Shown here: piece after piece, positions 5,818 through 8,305 of the stretch
How the letters are laid out: each line of letters begins with the position of its first letter
How positions within the stretch are numbered: the stretch's first letter is position 1
Origin: an uncultured Clostridia bacterium
Lineage (GTDB): Bacteria > Bacillota > Clostridia > Peptostreptococcales > Anaerovoracaceae
Length of the DNA: 8,305 bases
Direction: 5' to 3'
NCBI GenBank assembly: GCA_945788655.1
Contig: CALZMV010000053.1
Span: forward strand, 1-8,305
Position numbers and translations under genes: made by a program
Notes under the pieces: generated by a model
Told to the model about the DNA's origin: nothing
What the model saw: only the letters and a program-made list of their open reading frames with translations
The model's database searches: none

Positions 5818-5827
5818 ATACCTTACT

Positions 5828-5856
5828 ATACTACCATAATATAAATCCAAATTCAA
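5828..5856 (-). promoter_or_regulatory. Possible promoter for tadA
   Basis: On the minus strand TTGAAT (5856-5851), a 17-base spacer and TAGTAT (5833-5828) match four of six positions in each box. A start site near 5821 would leave only a few bases before ATG 5817, or about 16 before ATG 5805. In such AT-rich DNA a chance match is quite possible. Confidence 0.3.
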
Positions 5857-5913
5857 CTTAATTTTGCACAGAAAAAAATACTTGACTTCATCAGCCTATG
5901 TGCCGCTTTTGCT

Positions 5914-6276
5914 TCACACTTCACTGATTTTCAAAGTTTTAGCATCGATTCTTGCAATCCAGTAGCCATATACTACTCGTGCTACCTCAGGCGTCATCTT
6001 CTCAAGGCTCTCGTATAGCTCTTCCCCACCTTTTATTGGCTGCCACAATGTAAATCCTGTTTCTCCCTTTGCAGGCTGCTCTTCTATGATAAACCTGCCG
6101 GGAATGCCGATATAGTCCCCTTCTTTTCCGTTTCCTATGATAAAATGACCATATTTATGGGCATTTGTGTATCCTTCAGGGCAGAAAAGCTTCAGCATAT
6201 CTGTTTTTTCGTTCCTCTTCCATCTGCTTTTAGTCTCATCATCGGTAAAAACTCTGCCTCTCTGATTTCTTTCCAT
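5914..6276 (-). CDS. Hypothetical 120-residue protein
   Basis: Not recognised. A soluble, charged protein of 120 residues with no signal peptide and no membrane segment. The first 30 residues are highly charged (MERNQRGR, then KSRWKRNEK). The middle has an aromatic and glycine-rich core: HKYGHFIIGNGKEGDYIGIPGRF (about 40-62) followed by GFTLWQPIKGG (74-84). The C-terminus has YGYWIARIDAKTL (103-115). A single Cys (32) and the His pair at 40 and 44 do not form a known metal motif. Coding status is well supported: the start ATG has GGGAGG six bases upstream and codon use resembles the neighbours. It is first in the minus-strand block, with 96 bases between its stop and the tadA start and no clear terminator in between. 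Confidence 0.8.
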   Translation of the reverse strand: MERNQRGRVFTDDETKSRWKRNEKTDMLKLFCPEGYTNAHKYGHFIIGNGKEGDYIGIPGRFIIEEQPAKGETGFTLWQPIKGGEELYESLEKMTPEVARVVYGYWIARIDAKTLKISEV

Positions 6277-6308
6277 AATGAACCTCCCTTTTCTTATATT
6301 TATGCTGC

Positions 6309-6338
6309 AGTATCACATTTTTTCAAAAAAGAAATCAA
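6309..6338 (-). promoter_or_regulatory. Possible minus-strand promoter for the 120-residue protein
   Basis: On the minus strand TTGATT (6338-6333), an 18-base spacer and GATACT (6314-6309), with TG one base ahead of the -10 box, form a moderate promoter of extended -10 type. The predicted start leaves a leader of about 25 bases before ATG 6276. Its -35 box lies within a small dyad, AAATCA-AAAA-TGATTT (6332-6347). Confidence 0.4.
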
Positions 6339-6350
6339 AAATGATTTATT

Positions 6351-6381
6351 TTGTTTAACACTTCTTTTTCATGTGTATAAT
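6351..6381 (+). promoter_or_regulatory. Plus-strand promoter for the NrdD-tail-like gene
   Basis: A perfect TATAAT (6376-6381) lies 36 bases ahead of the start codon. The -35 region is poor: GTTTAA at 6353-6358 gives a 17-base spacer, and TTGTTT at 6351-6356 gives 19. The perfect -10 box makes it credible. It is arranged back to back with the candidate minus-strand promoter. Confidence 0.6.
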
Positions 6382-6416
6382 TAATTTAACAAAGGACAAT
6401 AAAGGAGTGAAAAATC

Positions 6417-6695
6417 ATGGGCATAAATATTACTTCAAATGTTCCACGCAAAGAGGAACTGGCATATGTTGAATATCTTGAAAATAAATATAACAGAAAG
6501 TTAAAAAGTCTCGATATCAAAGCTGATGGAGACTTTGTAGATTTGAATTATGAATTTGAAAGTGTTCCATTCGAAAGAATCCGCAGAATCACAGGCTATC
6601 TTGTAGGTACAATGGATCAGTGGAACGATGCAAAATCCGCAGAAGAAGCAGATCGCGTAAAGCATGATGTTTCTTCACCGATGGAAATGCTGTAA
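6417..6695 (+). CDS. Small protein resembling the C-terminal tail of anaerobic ribonucleotide reductase
   Basis: A 92-residue protein, complete, with ATG behind AAAGGAGTG (6401-6409). Residues 51-83 (from PFERIRRITGYL through DAKSAEEADRVKH) resemble the segment that follows the zinc ribbon at the C-terminus of class III reductase NrdD, typically R-x-TGYL, then a short gap, FN-x-x-K-x-x-E-x-x-DR-x-x-H. The protein has no cysteine, so neither the zinc ribbon nor the radical chemistry of NrdD can be present. Residues 1-50 are acidic and probably form a small alpha/beta domain. It is not a fragment of a decayed gene here, since it has its own promoter, strong ribosome binding site and terminator. 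Databases may label such proteins NrdD by this tail. A catalytic role is very unlikely, whereas binding or regulation is possible. Confidence 0.75.
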   Translation: MGINITSNVPRKEELAYVEYLENKYNRKLKSLDIKADGDFVDLNYEFESVPFERIRRITGYLVGTMDQWNDAKSAEEADRVKHDVSSPMEML

Positions 6696-6740
6696 GCAGT
6701 AACATTATGCTATAACTGTAAGCCATAACTAAGAATATTA

Positions 6741-6774
6741 AAAGGACATCCCACATTAAGGATGCCCTTTTTTT
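6741..6774 (+). terminator. Bidirectional terminator between convergent genes
   Basis: Stem AAAGG-A-CATCC (6741-6751) pairs with GGATG-C-CCTTT (6760-6770) around an eight-base loop, followed by a T7 tract (6768-6774). The plus-strand RNA has one internal A-C mismatch. The minus-strand RNA turns it into a G-U pair and has TTTT after the stem, so the hairpin also serves the transporter gene transcribed from the right. Confidence 0.85.
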
Positions 6775-6816
6775 ATTCTAACGACAATAACCTATTAAAT
6801 TTCTGTCATTTCAATG

Positions 6817-8139
6817 CTAGCCAATGCCACCAAGAAGGCTTCCAAGCACCAGCACTGCGATTGTCAGTCCGCAGAAAACATATTTGCTGGCGAATTCAAA
6901 CCAGCCGCCGATTTTCTTTTTAGCGCCCATATCAATCTGTTCTCTGACAAAGTCCTTACCGCAAACCCAGAAGAACATAATTCCTGCAATCAGTGCGCCC
7001 AGTGGACAGATGTAAATTGAGCAGATATCCATCCATCCTGAAACTATTCCTTCAATGCAGATAGCTATTACTGAGCCTACAAGGGCAATTATGCACACTG
7101 CCTTCTTTCTTGAGAAACCAAACTTTGTCTGTAGCGCCTCAACCGGTGTTTCAAACAGATTTACCAGTGAAGTAAGCCCTGCAAAGGCCACAGCCAGGAA
7201 GAAGATTACCATTACTATCTTACCTCCGGGCATATTAGCAAACACGTTTGGAAGGAATATAAACATCAGTCCGGGACCTCCGCTTGTAAGTTCCTGTCCG
7301 GCAGTTGCCATTGCAGGAATTATAGTTATGGCTGCAACAAGAGCTGCCATTGTGTCCCAGAAGGAAACTGTTCTTGCACTGTATGGTACGTCTACATCCT
7401 TCTTTAGATATGATCCGTAAACAAGCGTACCCGACCCTGCGAGGGAAAGGGAGAAGAATGCCTGTCCTAAAGCGTATACCCATGTCTTGCCGTTAAAAAG
7501 TACAGACCAGTCTGGGTGTGTCAGATAGCGATATCCGTCTGCCGCTCCAGGAAGAGTTGCGATATAAATAGCCATACCCACAAACATTGCAAAGAACAAA
7601 GGCATCATAACCTTATTTGCTTTTTCTATACCTGAAGCAATTCCATATATCATGATCAAAAATGCAAGTGCCAGAGCTACAAGATGCCATCCCACATTCC
7701 CAAAGGATACTGCTGTCTGCCCAAATAATCCTGCATATTCCTCTACGCTTGTAGCCTCAAACAGACTTCCTGTAACCGATCCGAAAAGATACTTTAATAT
7801 CCATCCTACAACTACCGAATAACCGATAGCTAAGGCCAGGCTTCCCAGTACGGGGATAAGTGATAAGGTTTCGCCAAGTGCCTTGCCCTTGCCGGCGCGT
7901 TCAGTAGCTTTACCATATGCGCCCATAGGGCCTGCACTCATGGCTCTGCCAAAGGCCATCTCACCGATGACCCCTGTAAAGCCTATAACAATTACACATA
8001 TAAAATATGGAATCAGAAAGGCCGCACCACCAAAGGCGGAAACTCTCGCAGGGAACAGCCAGATATTGCCCATTCCTACAGCGGAGCCGATGCACGCAAT
8101 TATGAATCCACTTCTCGTTTTAAAACTGTCTCTTTCCAT
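6817..8139 (-). CDS. Sodium:neurotransmitter symporter family (NSS) transporter
   Basis: A 440-residue secondary transporter with the LeuT fold, about 11 membrane helices. It most likely takes up an amino acid with sodium. Helix 1 carries GSAVGMGNIWLFPARVSAFGG (18-38), the NSS signature with the broken helix that binds substrate and Na+. The Trp-Arg-Phe-Pro of LeuT reads Trp-Leu-Phe-Pro here, as is common in the bacterial Tyt1/YocR-like branch, so the Arg gate is absent. Helix 6 has FFSLSLAGSG (228-237), and helix 8 has GLTSLVNLFE (321-330) near the second sodium site. The length fits 11-helix bacterial members. ATG 8139 is the start: AGGAG lies five bases upstream, whereas the ATG at 8178 lies inside the promoter -10 box. 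The substrate is not readable. It is monocistronic and convergent with the NrdD-tail-like gene. Confidence 0.92.
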   Translation of the reverse strand: MERDSFKTRSGFIIACIGSAVGMGNIWLFPARVSAFGGAAFLIPYFICVIVIGFTGVIGEMAFGRAMSAGPMGAYGKATERAGKGKALGETLSLIPVLGSLALAIGYSVVVGWILKYLFGSVTGSLFEATSVEEYAGLFGQTAVSFGNVGWHLVALALAFLIMIYGIASGIEKANKVMMPLFFAMFVGMAIYIATLPGAADGYRYLTHPDWSVLFNGKTWVYALGQAFFSLSLAGSGTLVYGSYLKKDVDVPYSARTVSFWDTMAALVAAITIIPAMATAGQELTSGGPGLMFIFLPNVFANMPGGKIVMVIFFLAVAFAGLTSLVNLFETPVEALQTKFGFSRKKAVCIIALVGSVIAICIEGIVSGWMDICSIYICPLGALIAGIMFFWVCGKDFVREQIDMGAKKKIGGWFEFASKYVFCGLTIAVLVLGSLLGGIG

Positions 8140-8162
8140 GATTTCTCCTAGTCTCCAAATTT

Positions 8163-8174
8163 TATCTATAGATA
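8163..8174. promoter_or_regulatory. 12-bp palindrome at the transporter start site
   Basis: TATCTATAGATA is a perfect palindrome immediately downstream of the -10 box of the transporter promoter, covering the expected transcription start. The position suits a repressor operator. No regulator is identified. Confidence 0.4.
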
Positions 8175-8202
8175 GCATACTTTATTTTTGGATTTATTTC
8201 AA
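8174..8202 (-). promoter_or_regulatory. Promoter of the NSS transporter
   Basis: On the minus strand TTGAAA (8202-8197), a 17-base spacer and TATGCT (8179-8174) give a good sigma-A match. The leader to ATG 8139 would be about 28 bases and includes the AGGAG site. This settles the start choice, since the upstream in-frame ATG at 8178 falls within the -10 box. Confidence 0.65.
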
Positions 8203-8234
8203 CAAATTGAGTCTAAAATGTCATTTCATTGTAC

Positions 8235-8263
8235 TTGAAATTTGAAACACGTAGGAATATAAT
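8235..8263 (+). promoter_or_regulatory. Plus-strand sigma-A-type promoter at right edge
   Basis: TTGAAA (8235-8240), a 17-base spacer and a perfect TATAAT (8258-8263) form the best promoter match in the window. It points to a gene starting just beyond the right edge and is divergent from the transporter promoter. Confidence 0.75.
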
Positions 8264-8290
8264 GAGTTTGATTGTATTTTAACAAATTTA

Positions 8291-8297
8291 AAAGGAG
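8291..8297 (+). promoter_or_regulatory. Ribosome binding site of a gene beyond the right edge
   Basis: AAAGGAG is followed by eight bases to the window end. The ATG at 8298 touches the site with no spacer, so the true start is probably just outside the window. No coding sequence of this gene can be read here. Confidence 0.6.
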
Positions 8298-8305
8298 ATG
8301 TTTAC

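Noticed and set aside
5857..5913. A terminator after the 120-residue protein, suggested by a T7 run on the minus strand
   Set aside because: No stable stem could be drawn directly before the T run.
8140..8178. Transporter start at ATG 8178
   Set aside because: It lies in the -10 box of the promoter, has no ribosome binding site, and adds residues before the normal NSS N-terminus.
7055..8245. Long plus-strand open frames opposite the transporter
   Set aside because: They mirror the hydrophobic codons of the transporter gene, lack ribosome binding sites and show no domain features.
1..8305. CRISPR array, insertion sequence, phage or defence island
   Set aside because: No regularly spaced repeats with unique spacers, no transposase, integrase or nuclease genes, and no shift in base composition are visible. 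The repeats found are short and explained by terminators, leaders or the tRNA-like unit.

Overview
The window looks like a piece of chromosome from a low-to-mid-GC anaerobic Bacillota, most likely a member of Clostridia. The signs are AT-rich intergenic DNA, strong AGGAGG-type ribosome binding sites, a YtqB/MnmM tRNA methyltransferase, a gut-Firmicute style tRNA-Leu with a short U-rich terminator, and a small protein resembling the tail of the anaerobic ribonucleotide reductase NrdD. No phage, transposase, CRISPR array or plasmid function is visible. Placement below class level is not supported by the sequence alone.

Layout, left to right. Positions 1-200 hold a non-coding repeat unit: a terminator hairpin joined to a degenerate tRNA 3' end, then a set of nested inverted repeats. 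The same terminator recurs at 202-242, where it ends a genuine tRNA-Leu(CAG) gene on the minus strand. The tRNA has its own sigma-A-type promoter overlapping the stop codon of the gene upstream. From 369 to 6276 every gene is on the minus strand. In transcription order they are: an unrecognised 120-residue protein; tadA (tRNA A34 deaminase); a membrane-anchored Ig-like protein with a very lysine-rich tail, starting in an ATGA overlap with tadA and ending in a terminator; ispE; a FadR-type GntR regulator; a monofunctional peptidoglycan glycosyltransferase; mnmM; and an AI-2E-family permease. At 6277-6416 a divergent promoter region separates this block from the only plus-strand gene, the small NrdD-tail-like protein (6417-6695). 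That gene converges on a minus-strand sodium:neurotransmitter-symporter-family transporter (6817-8139), and the two share a bidirectional terminator. The right edge (8235-8297) carries a good plus-strand promoter and ribosome binding site for a gene that begins just outside the window.

Functional links. Two genes make or modify the tRNA wobble position (tadA makes I34, mnmM completes mnm5s2U34), and a tRNA gene lies at the end of the same block. ispE supplies isoprenoid precursors, which include the undecaprenyl lipid carrier of peptidoglycan synthesis. The GT51 enzyme two genes downstream uses lipid II on that carrier. The FCD-type GntR regulator between them overlaps the GT51 gene by 14 bases, so ispE, gntR and the GT51 gene are probably one transcript. 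Most of the window is ordinary housekeeping DNA. The least explained parts are the tRNA-like repeat at the left edge, the NrdD-tail-like small protein, the lysine-tailed Ig-like protein, the 120-residue orphan, and the triple 13-bp repeat in the ispE leader.
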